Shown: positions 45,001 to 52,776 of the stretch, piece after piece
Numbering within the stretch: the stretch's first letter is position 1
Layout of the letters: each line of letters starts with the position of its first letter
Source of the DNA: CABZJG01 sp965659715
GTDB lineage: Bacteria; Pseudomonadota; Alphaproteobacteria; Rhodobacterales; Rhodobacteraceae
DNA: 64,000 nt
Reading direction: 5' to 3'
Assembly: GCA_965659715.1 (NCBI GenBank)
Contig: CBFHXE010000005.1
Coordinates: forward strand, 1 to 64,000
Notes under the pieces: generated by a model
Database searches by the model: none
Told to the model about the DNA's origin: nothing
Seen by the model: only the letters and a program-made list of their open reading frames with translations
Program-made: the position numbers and the translations under genes

Positions 45001-46211
45001 AGCGGGTCGTCATCACCGGGGCAGGCACCATAAATGCTCTTGGCCAGAACGTAGCGCAGACCGAAGAAGCGATGCGCGAAGGGCGTTGCGGTATCGGGCC
45101 TCTGGACTTTCGTGATGTAGACCGGCTGGCGATCAAAATTGGTGGTCAGGTGCGTGACTTTCAGGCAGAGCAGGCCTTTAACCGCCAACAAATGACGCTG
45201 TACGACCGTTTTACACAGTTTGCGCTTCTGGCCACCAAAGAAGCATTGGGGCAGGCGGGTTTAAACTATGCTGGTGAGCTTGCTGCAAAATCCGGCGTTG
45301 TCCTGGGCACTGCAGGCGGGGGTGTCAGCACGTGGGATGATAATTACCGGGCGGTCTATGAAGAAGGCAAAAACCGCGTACATCCCTTTGTTGTGCCCAA
45401 ATTGATGAACAATGCGGCGGCCAGTCATATTTCTATTGAATACAACCTGAAAGGCCCCAGCTTCACTGTGTCCACAGCCTGCGCAAGCTCAAACCATGCG
45501 ATGGCACAGGCGTTTCAAATGGTGCGCTCGGGCATGGCGCCAACCATGCTTGCAGGGGGCTCGGAGTCTATGCTGTGCTTTGGTGGTGTTAAAGCTTGGG
45601 AAGGGCTTCGGGTGATGAGCCATGATGCCTGCCGGCCGTTTTCGGCCAACCGTAACGGAATGGTGCAGGGCGAGGGCGCAGCGGTCTTTGTGTTTGAAGA
45701 GCTAGAGCACGCCAAGGCGCGCGGCGCGGACATACAGGCCGAGGTGGCCGGTTTTGCGATGTCGTCCGATGCCTCTGATATTGTGATGCCTTCAAAACAA
45801 GGGGCAGGGCGCGCCATTTCCGGCGCACTAAGTGATGCGCGGCTTGCGCCCGAGGATGTGACCTATATCAACGCCCATGGCACAGGCACCGCCGCAAATG
45901 ATAAAACCGAATGCGCAGCCGTGGCGGGCGTGTTTGGACGCCATGCCGACCAGTTGATGATCAGTTCAACCAAATCCATGCATGGTCATCTTATCGGCGG
46001 AACTGGCGCAGTTGAATTGCTAGCTTGTATCATGGCAGTGCGGGACGGGGTAATAGCCCCCACCATCGGCTATGAAGAACCTGATCCGGAATGTGCGCTT
46101 GATGTGGTGCCTAATCAAGCCCGCGAAATGAATGTCGAAGCGACCCTCAGTAATGCTTTTGCCTTTGGCGGGCTAAACGCTGTTTTGGCGCTGCGCAAAT
46201 TTAACGGCTAG
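44997..46211 (+). CDS. Beta-ketoacyl-ACP synthase (KAS II/FabF-like)
   Basis: This 404-residue thiolase-fold enzyme extends acyl chains on ACP. It has the active-site Cys162 (VSTACASSNHAMA) and both histidine regions, NAHGTGTAAND and SMHGHLIGGTGAVE, so the Cys-His-His triad is intact. The start is GTG at 44997, overlapping the ACP stop (GTGA), so ACP and synthase are translationally coupled. It is probably a second FabF-type synthase for a special fatty acid rather than the housekeeping one, given its partner ACP and lpxD. It converges on an ABC exporter gene with a 16-base gap. Confidence 0.92.
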   Translation: MKRVVITGAGTINALGQNVAQTEEAMREGRCGIGPLDFRDVDRLAIKIGGQVRDFQAEQAFNRQQMTLYDRFTQFALLATKEALGQAGLNYAGELAAKSGVVLGTAGGGVSTWDDNYRAVYEEGKNRVHPFVVPKLMNNAAASHISIEYNLKGPSFTVSTACASSNHAMAQAFQMVRSGMAPTMLAGGSESMLCFGGVKAWEGLRVMSHDACRPFSANRNGMVQGEGAAVFVFEELEHAKARGADIQAEVAGFAMSSDASDIVMPSKQGAGRAISGALSDARLAPEDVTYINAHGTGTAANDKTECAAVAGVFGRHADQLMISSTKSMHGHLIGGTGAVELLACIMAVRDGVIAPTIGYEEPDPECALDVVPNQAREMNVEATLSNAFAFGGLNAVLALRKFNG

Positions 46212-46227
46212 CAGGGCTGCATAAAAA

Positions 46228-48000
46228 TCATTTATATTGTGGGCTTTCTTTGGGTTTGCTTTGGGCCATGCACATACTGGCGTATAGCCCGTTTTCCGAA
46301 ATCAAATGGGCATGCGTGCCCGCTTCGATCACCCGTCCGCTGTCGAGCACATAAATATGGTCTGCATCCTGAATGCCCGACAGTTTATGAGCCACCACAA
46401 TGGTGGTTTTGCCGTGCTGCAATTCTTGAAAGGCCAAATTAACGCTTTCCTCGGTGATCGCATCCAGCGCCGAGGTGGCCTCATCCAGCAATAAAACGGG
46501 GGCTGGTTTTAAAAACGCTCTGGCGATGGCAATCCGCTGTTTTTGGCCGCCAGACAGCAAATTTCCCTTTGGCCCCACCGAAGCATCCCCGCGCGATAGC
46601 ATTAAATCATCAATGCGCGCCAGTTGCGCGGCTTTCAGAACCGCATCATCGCTGGCGTCAGGATCGGCATAGCGAATGTTATCTTTGATGCTTTTGTCAA
46701 AAATAACCACATCCTGCGCAACGATAGAAAACTTGTCACGAACAGAGCGAAGAGTGAAATCCTTGATATCATCGCCATTGAAAAGAACTTTTCCCGACGA
46801 AAGCTCATAAAGCCGTGTGATAAGGCTTAGAACTGTTGTTTTTCCTGATCCTGTGGCGCCAACAATGGCGGTTTTTTGCCCCGCTTTGAAGGTTAGATTT
46901 AAATCGTTGAAGAGCGCGTCAGTAGCGGTATAGCCAAAGTGCCCGCCAGCGATTTCAATCTCGATATCTTTGGCGTCAAAGACTTTGGCATCGTCGCGGT
47001 CGCTAACCTCCATTTCGGTCAGCATTAAGCTGCGGATACTGTCAAGCAAGATCAGGCTGGCTTGCAGTTTGGCGAAAAATTGCGCCAATAACCTGGCCGG
47101 ATCAAAAATAATCACCAGTCCAAGCAAAAAGGAAATAATCGACGCGCCATCAATATCAAACTGGTCCGACAGCGCCATATAACCGCCGCCGCCCACCACC
47201 AGCATATAGACAACGGCCGAAGACAGATCGATGGATGGCAGCATTAGGGCTTCGCTTTGCTGGAGTTTAACAAATAGCGATTTTATCCCCGACGATGCCT
47301 CTACCATACGGTTGATTTCCGGCTTTTCCTGACGTGCCATTTTGATCGTCCGCATGCCGCCGGCCATTTCGTCGATATTGCTCATATAGCGGCCAAGCAC
47401 GGATTCGAAATTACGCCGGATAACCTTAATGCGGGCAGAAACGAAATGCATCATTAGGAAAATAACCGGCAATGCCACCAAGGCCGAGCAGAAGAGCAGG
47501 GGTGATTTATAAATCAAATAGCCCGATACAATCACGATAATCACGAAATCCCGCAGGGCATTCACCGTGGCCTGTCCCACAAAGAGCCCAAGATCCTGAA
47601 CCTGATTGACCAGGCGCAGGATAAGGTCTGTGGAATGCGTGCTGTCAAAAAATTTCTGGTCGAAATAGAGCACGCGGGTGATTAAATCAGAACGCATTTG
47701 AAAAATGGCTTCGCCCGCTAGCCGGGCCGAGAGGCTGGGAATGAAATAGGATGTCGCAGCCCGCACAGCAAAGATGCCAAAGATTAACGCGCAAACCTCA
47801 AACAGATCGCGCAGATTACCTTGGGTGAAAATCACCCTTAGGCCGGTTTCAGTGATGGCCAGAAATTGTTGAAGAACAAACCCTTGAAGCACAATCATCA
47901 AGAAAATAATAAATAGCCAACCGGTTTTTTGCTTTAGATAATCACTCCAGAACCAGCGCATATTGGCAATGTCTTTCGGCGTGAACATTTTTGTACGCAT
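46228..48000 (-). CDS. MsbA-like ABC exporter (fused permease and ATPase)
   Basis: This 590-residue half-transporter has six membrane helices (about residues 28-320) and a C-terminal ATPase with Walker A GATGSGKTT, signature LSGGQKQRIAIARAF, Walker B VLLLDEATSALD and switch His in VVAHKLSG. MsbA-type exporters flip lipid A or other lipids and drugs; the substrate here is not shown by sequence, but it lies next to lpxD-acp-ketosynthase. The first in-frame ATG (48000) is used; 47988 is an alternative, and no good ribosome site is seen. A 670-base region free of recognisable coding sequence lies upstream. Confidence 0.88.
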   Translation of the reverse strand: MRTKMFTPKDIANMRWFWSDYLKQKTGWLFIIFLMIVLQGFVLQQFLAITETGLRVIFTQGNLRDLFEVCALIFGIFAVRAATSYFIPSLSARLAGEAIFQMRSDLITRVLYFDQKFFDSTHSTDLILRLVNQVQDLGLFVGQATVNALRDFVIIVIVSGYLIYKSPLLFCSALVALPVIFLMMHFVSARIKVIRRNFESVLGRYMSNIDEMAGGMRTIKMARQEKPEINRMVEASSGIKSLFVKLQQSEALMLPSIDLSSAVVYMLVVGGGGYMALSDQFDIDGASIISFLLGLVIIFDPARLLAQFFAKLQASLILLDSIRSLMLTEMEVSDRDDAKVFDAKDIEIEIAGGHFGYTATDALFNDLNLTFKAGQKTAIVGATGSGKTTVLSLITRLYELSSGKVLFNGDDIKDFTLRSVRDKFSIVAQDVVIFDKSIKDNIRYADPDASDDAVLKAAQLARIDDLMLSRGDASVGPKGNLLSGGQKQRIAIARAFLKPAPVLLLDEATSALDAITEESVNLAFQELQHGKTTIVVAHKLSGIQDADHIYVLDSGRVIEAGTHAHLISENGLYASMCMAQSKPKESPQYK

Positions 48001-48462
48001 AGTCTTGATATGCCTGCATCAGGGTCGCTTAGAATTTGTTCCTATCGTGCTTTCAGATAATTTTCAATCAAGCAAAGCTTGAACATTGATTTCCTGCGAA
48101 TCTAAGCCAATGATGAACTCATTGAGGGGTTAATTACTTTAGCTTTGATTAAAATCTGTGATTCACAATAGCTTGTGTGGACCATGGAAATTACAAAAGC
48201 GAGCGAAATGGGATCAGATATCCTGCTTTGAAGCAGCGCATAGGTGACTCGATTGTGCAAGCGCTTTGTTGCTACCCAAGATACAATGATGTTCGTATCC
48301 AGGTTTTATTTTTGATTTTTTTGAAAGGTGCTTTTATTTTTAGATGAAAATTATTTGTTTTGTAAAAAAATCGGTTCACTTCACTCCCTTAACACAATGA
48401 AAATATTTATCAAATATACTTTACCCTTTGTTGCATTACATTGCTTTTCTATTGCCTCACTT

Positions 48463-48492
48463 TTGACAAAAATATTCTAAAGTATGTAAAAT
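48463..48492 (+). promoter_or_regulatory. Sigma-70-type promoter
   Basis: A perfect TTGACA (48463-48468), an 18-base spacer and TAAAAT (48487-48492, 5 of 6 to consensus). Start of transcription would be near 48499. It can drive the possible small RNA and/or the Hint-domain gene with a leader of about 170 bases. Confidence 0.65.
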
Positions 48493-48498
48493 AATATC

Positions 48499-48591
48499 CT
48501 TAAGGGTTGATTGAGCGACGTGCTCACGGGGGCGGGCATTTTTAAAAAAAGCTTTGCTTAAATTCTATCCAAATATTTTTTGGATATTTTT
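48499..48591 (+). ncRNA. Possible small RNA of about 93 nt
   Basis: The stretch begins just after a good promoter and ends at a terminator-like hairpin. It contains a 5-bp hairpin TGAGC-GACGT-GCTCA (48512-48526) and a short GC-rich stretch CACGGGGGCGGGC in otherwise AT-rich sequence. I recognise no known RNA family. It could equally be the 5' leader of the Hint-domain gene. Confidence 0.3.
48566..48591 (+). terminator. Weak terminator-like hairpin
   Basis: Perfect 8-bp arms TATCCAAA (48566-48573) and TTTGGATA (48579-48586) with a 5-base loop, followed by T5. Only two pairs are G-C, so it may be a weak terminator or instead an operator palindrome. Confidence 0.35.
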
Positions 48592-48670
48592 GGAAATTAT
48601 GCAGTTTGTAATTGGGTGTTGCGAAATAGTGTAAACACGCGATTTAAAGATTTGGTTGGGACAAAAATTA

Positions 48671-49378
48671 ATGTCAGAACAACACTTTGACCGAAGTACA
48701 TCATGGGACGAAATTGGAGCAACGGCAGTTCCTGTTGTTTTAAATTCTACCTTTCCTTTGCCTACAAATGAGGGCTTGCCTTCGCAAGGCTATCTTTGTG
48801 GTTTTTCAGCAGAGAGTATGATAGCTACAAAATTTGGTTTAACCTCGGTTTCTCAATTGTCCACCGGAACGCCTATTTTAACTCGTGACCATGGATATCA
48901 ACCTTTGGCTGGCTTACTGCGATGCCCTGATCACCCAGCAAATTTGGATTTTCAAACTGTTTTAATTCGGAAAGGTGCTTTGGGCTGTGACCTTCCAACA
49001 AGTGATATATTTATGCCTGACGAGCAACTTTTGCTGGTCTTGGATACGCCCCCTGAAACTGGTTTTCACGAATATTTGGTTCGCGCCAGAGATTTAATTC
49101 AAGATCGGGCGGGCGTTCGCTATCAAATGAGCCAAGGCTCGATATATGCTGTTTTGTTCGAAAACCACGAGATTATTGCGGCAAATGGAATTTGGACCTC
49201 ATCAAGCTTTCGGCCCCCTGATACTTATAGTTCTATTTCAACATCAGCGCAAAAAACGCTTTTGGCAGTGGATGAGCCAAAGCCAGTTGCCATCAGCCGA
49301 CCGATTATGGCCGCAAACAATGCGGCACAAAGGTTTTCCCGGACCAACCGTGCACTTGGTATTTACGGATCAAATTAA
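48671..49378 (+). CDS. Hint-domain-like protein (degenerate)
   Basis: This 235-residue protein resembles the Hint_2 family, found in many roseobacter surface proteins, in the stretch LTSVSQLSTGTPILTRDHGYQPLAGL and a following beta-rich part. Hint domains normally have a nucleophile Cys at the start of the domain and a His in a SPQHRVL-like block. Here a Cys occurs in YLCGFSAESMIATK, but the second block reads FMPDEQLLLVL with no His, so autoprocessing is doubtful. There is no signal peptide, and no large secreted domain is attached. The start is ATG at 48671, with GGGA about 11 bases upstream. The function is unknown. Confidence 0.7.
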   Translation: MSEQHFDRSTSWDEIGATAVPVVLNSTFPLPTNEGLPSQGYLCGFSAESMIATKFGLTSVSQLSTGTPILTRDHGYQPLAGLLRCPDHPANLDFQTVLIRKGALGCDLPTSDIFMPDEQLLLVLDTPPETGFHEYLVRARDLIQDRAGVRYQMSQGSIYAVLFENHEIIAANGIWTSSSFRPPDTYSSISTSAQKTLLAVDEPKPVAISRPIMAANNAAQRFSRTNRALGIYGSN

Positions 49379-49456
49379 GTGCTTTGTCGGTTAAATAGAT
49401 CATAGCATTCCTTGTGAATTTAATTAGGTTTTTAAATGCTTAATAGCGCCAATTCT

Positions 49457-50056
49457 TCACTTTGTAACGGACCGCCATTCCTTCCAGTCTTCGGGTGTAT
49501 CCAAGTCGGTTGTCGCATTAAGATGGGGTAGTTTGATAAGCTGGCGCAAATGCAGGTTGGCTTGAATAACCGCCTGCGCTCCACGATCTCCGGATAAGAT
49601 TTGAAGATCGTGAAAGGTTGACTTTGGAAATATAACCGGATGTCCGGGCTTATCCTGTGCTGTGCAGGCCTGAATAATGGAATTAGGCGCGTTTAAAAAA
49701 GCCTTTATGACAGTAGCCAAATCATTTTGCGTGATCTCAGGCATATCTGCGGGCACAATCATCACCCCATCTAGATCAAGTGATGCAAGTCGTGAAATCC
49801 CTGCAGCTATTGATCGACCCATGCCCAAATGCGCCTCGGGAACTGATATAATCTTTAGATCGAGATCAAGCAAATAACTCGCCCTTGGATGGGCAACATC
49901 GGGCAATGTTATAGCAACCAACGACCCGGTTTCGCAGGCAGAATGTGCAATACGCTTAATTTGCTCAACCCCATCAATTTTTTGAGTCAGCTTGTCTTCG
50001 CCGCGCATCCGGGACGACTTGCCCGCTGCCAAAATTAAAATCCCAATTTCAACCAT
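49457..50056 (-). CDS. MocA-like nucleotidyltransferase (MobA/MocA family)
   Basis: This 199-residue protein has the family signature ILILAAGKSSRMRGEDKL near its N-terminus, the metal-binding region VMIVPADMPEI and PGHPVIFPKS. MocA adds CMP to molybdopterin, for enzymes such as xanthine or aldehyde oxidases; MobA adds GMP. The PGHPV motif fits MocA better, but no molybdoenzyme gene is nearby, so the substrate is inferred. The start at 50056 (MVEIGILILAAG) is chosen by homology; a TTG at 50089 and an ATG at 50074 are less likely. The ribosome site is weak. It lies downstream of the dimethylglycine dehydrogenase-like gene. Confidence 0.85.
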   Translation of the reverse strand: MVEIGILILAAGKSSRMRGEDKLTQKIDGVEQIKRIAHSACETGSLVAITLPDVAHPRASYLLDLDLKIISVPEAHLGMGRSIAAGISRLASLDLDGVMIVPADMPEITQNDLATVIKAFLNAPNSIIQACTAQDKPGHPVIFPKSTFHDLQILSGDRGAQAVIQANLHLRQLIKLPHLNATTDLDTPEDWKEWRSVTK

Positions 50057-50152
50057 AGCTAAAACTACAGGCATCGGCGCGTTTGGCAAAACACTTTTTT
50101 CAAAAGTTTACTCTGCGCTGTGTAAAGTGTTCCAATAAAACCAAGCTCTAGC

Positions 50153-52540
50153 TCAGGTCTTTAGCAAAGGGCTCTCAAGCAAGTGTGCGGCGCACATCTG
50201 GCCAAGAATTTCAATCTCGGCCGTTAGATCGGGCTTTGCCCGCTCAGCAGGAATAAGCGCCAGCGCAATTGATTTATCCTCATAATGCGAATAGCCACCC
50301 GACGTGCAAAACCCAACTACAACCCCGTCGATCCAAACCGGCTCATAGGCGACAACATCTGCATCATTTGCCACCACCTCAAAGGCCACAAGACGCCGCG
50401 CAGCGCCATTTTCTCTTTCGGTCAAAGCAGCCTCTTTTCCAATAAAATCAATGGGTTTTGACCATGATATAAAGCGATCTAGACCGGTTTCCGCCGGGGT
50501 GTAGTCGGGGGAGTATTCAGACAGCCATGACCCAAAGAACCGGTCCAACCGAAGGCTCATCATGGCCCGCATGCCAAAGGGTTTAAGCCCAAAGGCTTGC
50601 CCCTTGTTCCAAAGGCTGTGCCAAAGTTGTCGCTGTTCACTGCTCTGACAGTAAATCTCATAGCCAAGATCCCCAGTATAGCTGACGCGTTGCACCAAAC
50701 AGGGGATCATTCCAATGATAACTTCACGAACATCCATAAAATTGATATCTGTTATATCAGCGTGCGCTACGGCTTGCAAAAGTTGCGTCGCTTTGGGGCC
50801 TGCAATCTGAAACCCTGTGCGCTCATCTGAGATATTTTTTACATTAATACCTTCATCTAAATTACTGATAAACCAACGCATATGGTAGTTTTGACTGCCA
50901 TAACTTGCGATCAGATAAAACTCGTTTTCAGTCAGGCAAGAAACGGTAAAATCGCCTATAAGTCGCCCTTTGGGTGACAGCATCGGCGTTAAGCTCATTC
51001 TTCCCGGTTTTGGGATCCGGCCTGCCATAATACGATCAAGCCAGCTTCGCGCCCCGTCTCCGGTGACATTGTATTTACCAAAATTATGGGTTTCATTGAT
51101 CCCGGCGGTATCGCGCACGGCCCGAACCTCGCGCCGGGTGGCTTCAAAGGCGTTTGAGCGGCGAAAAGAGGGTGTTTCAAAGCGCGGCTCGCCTGCTGCG
51201 GCAAAATAATTCACAACTTCAAGCCCGTATTGCGCGCCCCAGACAGCGCCCATCGCATCAAAGATGTCGTACATCGGTGTGGTCCGCAGCGGCCGCGCCG
51301 CAGGCAGTTCTTCGTTCGGATAGCTCACGGAAAACCGTTTTTGATAATTTTCGATAACTTTGGGAAGCGTATAGCCGGGGCTGATCCAATCGCCAAAACG
51401 CGCAACATCCATGGCCATGGTATTGCGCTCTGGCTCTCCTTCGATCATCCATTGGGCCAACATAAGCCCCACGCCGCCGCCCTGACTAAAGCCCGCCATG
51501 ACCCCGCAAGCGGCCCAGTAATTGCGCACCCCGGGCACCGGTCCAACCAGGGGATTTCCATCCGGGGCAAAGGTGAAAGGTCCGTGAATAACCGATTTTA
51601 CACCTGCACTTTGCAACACCGGAAAGCGGCGATAGGCAAACTCGATACTGTCGTTAATCTTTTCAAAGTCATCTGGCAAAAGCTCATGGCCAAAATTCCA
51701 AGGCGTTCCATCGACGGCCCAGGGTTTGCAGGCTTGCTCATAAAACCCGATGCACAATCCGCGCCCTTCCTGACGCAAATAGCTTTCGCCCGCAGGGTCC
51801 ATAACATGCGGATGTTCTTGATCGCGCTCATAAATCTGCGGCACATCGTCGGTGACAATATATTGATGCTCCATCGGGTGCAGCGGAAAATATAGCCCGG
51901 CCATCGCCCCGACTTCACGCGCCCAAAGCCCTGCGGCATTGACCACATGCTCTGCATGAATGCAGGCCTTATCAGTGGTTATATCCCAACTGCCATCGGT
52001 GCGCTGCTTGGTGGCGGTCACTTTGGTGTGGGTGATGATATCTGCACCGCCCATACGGGCTGCTTTGGCATAGGCATGGGTGGTGCCCGAGGGATCAAGA
52101 TGACCGTCAAGCGGATCGTAAAGGGCCCCGATAATACCGTCGGTATTGGTGATGGGGGCAATGTCGCGTATTTGCTCGGGGCCGACAATTTCGGTCTCCA
52201 ACCCCATATAGCGATGTTTCGCCCGCTCGGCCAAAAGCATATCGAACCGGTCCTGGTTATCGGCAAGTGTAATGCCGCCCACATGGTGCAACCCGCAGGA
52301 CATGCCGGTAATGGCTTCCAGTTCTTTATAAAGCTTTATGGTATAGCCTTGAAGAGCGGCCATGTTGGTATCGCCGTTTAGCGTATGAAATCCGCCCGCC
52401 GCATGCCATGTTGACCCCGAGGTTAAATCCGAGCGCTCGATCAACATCACATCGGACCAGCCCAGTTTAGTCAGATGGTACAAAACACTGCAACCGACAA
52501 CGCCGCCGCCAATCACTGCAACTCGGGTGGTGGTTTTCAT
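50153..52540 (-). CDS. Dimethylglycine/sarcosine dehydrogenase-like flavoprotein (FAD + GcvT)
   Basis: This 795-residue protein has an N-terminal FAD-binding oxidoreductase domain (VAVIGGGVVGCS), then a middle domain and a C-terminal GcvT-like folate domain (about 430-790; SYTGDLGYEIYC, KPFGMRAMMSLRLD). His46 in SGSTWHAAGG matches the histidine that holds FAD covalently in dimethylglycine dehydrogenase. The enzyme probably oxidises an N-methylated glycine and passes one-carbon units to tetrahydrofolate; dimethylglycine versus sarcosine cannot be settled by sequence alone. The start is ATG at 52540, with GAGG just upstream. It lies downstream of a 5-oxoprolinase gene with a 236-base gap that holds a hairpin. 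Confidence 0.88.
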   Translation of the reverse strand: MKTTTRVAVIGGGVVGCSVLYHLTKLGWSDVMLIERSDLTSGSTWHAAGGFHTLNGDTNMAALQGYTIKLYKELEAITGMSCGLHHVGGITLADNQDRFDMLLAERAKHRYMGLETEIVGPEQIRDIAPITNTDGIIGALYDPLDGHLDPSGTTHAYAKAARMGGADIITHTKVTATKQRTDGSWDITTDKACIHAEHVVNAAGLWAREVGAMAGLYFPLHPMEHQYIVTDDVPQIYERDQEHPHVMDPAGESYLRQEGRGLCIGFYEQACKPWAVDGTPWNFGHELLPDDFEKINDSIEFAYRRFPVLQSAGVKSVIHGPFTFAPDGNPLVGPVPGVRNYWAACGVMAGFSQGGGVGLMLAQWMIEGEPERNTMAMDVARFGDWISPGYTLPKVIENYQKRFSVSYPNEELPAARPLRTTPMYDIFDAMGAVWGAQYGLEVVNYFAAAGEPRFETPSFRRSNAFEATRREVRAVRDTAGINETHNFGKYNVTGDGARSWLDRIMAGRIPKPGRMSLTPMLSPKGRLIGDFTVSCLTENEFYLIASYGSQNYHMRWFISNLDEGINVKNISDERTGFQIAGPKATQLLQAVAHADITDINFMDVREVIIGMIPCLVQRVSYTGDLGYEIYCQSSEQRQLWHSLWNKGQAFGLKPFGMRAMMSLRLDRFFGSWLSEYSPDYTPAETGLDRFISWSKPIDFIGKEAALTERENGAARRLVAFEVVANDADVVAYEPVWIDGVVVGFCTSGGYSHYEDKSIALALIPAERAKPDLTAEIEILGQMCAAHLLESPLLKT

Positions 52541-52601
52541 CACAGCCTCGCTTTCCTTGTCTTTCAACTTCTGTAACCCCCACCTTTTCGCAAGCCACAG
52601 A

Positions 52602-52618
52602 CCGACATCCTCTGTCGG
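52602..52618 (-). promoter_or_regulatory. Perfect hairpin upstream of the dimethylglycine dehydrogenase-like gene
   Basis: CCGACA (52602-52607) and TGTCGG (52613-52618) with a 5-base loop, about 62 bases before the start on the minus strand. It could be an operator or leader hairpin; there is no T-tract, so a terminator is unlikely. Confidence 0.5.
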
Positions 52619-52776
52619 AAAAGATCATTTTTGCTGACAGAATGGTAAATAACCTAAAAGTCATCATATTTTTAAAGAATTTTATGGCTTAAAACCGATT
52701 TAGATTATATTTTTATCCAAGCTTTTACTTTTCTTTTGCCCAAATACTCAAATTGGGTTCTCTAATTCAACGCGCA

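Larger units (their letters stand above)
48001..48670. other. Long AT-rich intergenic region
   Basis: This 670-base stretch between the divergent MsbA-like and Hint-domain genes holds no protein gene that I can support. The left part (48001-48450) shows nothing clear. The right part has a good promoter (48463-48492), a small hairpin (48512-48526), a short GC-rich core and an AT-rich terminator-like hairpin (48566-48591); these are listed separately. Confidence 0.6.

Noticed and set aside
48671..49378. Intein
   Set aside because: The Hint-like part is not embedded in a host protein, and the splicing motifs are incomplete.
51230..51895. 221-codon open frame on the plus strand inside the dimethylglycine dehydrogenase-like gene
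   Set aside because: Antisense to a conserved flavoprotein; no independent support.
52740..52762. CCCAA/TTGGG pairing after the 5-oxoprolinase gene as a terminator
   Set aside because: Only five pairs and no convincing T-tract.
52540..52776. Glycine riboswitch upstream of the GcvT-containing flavoprotein
   Set aside because: Only a single short hairpin is seen; the conserved tandem aptamer cores are not recognisable.
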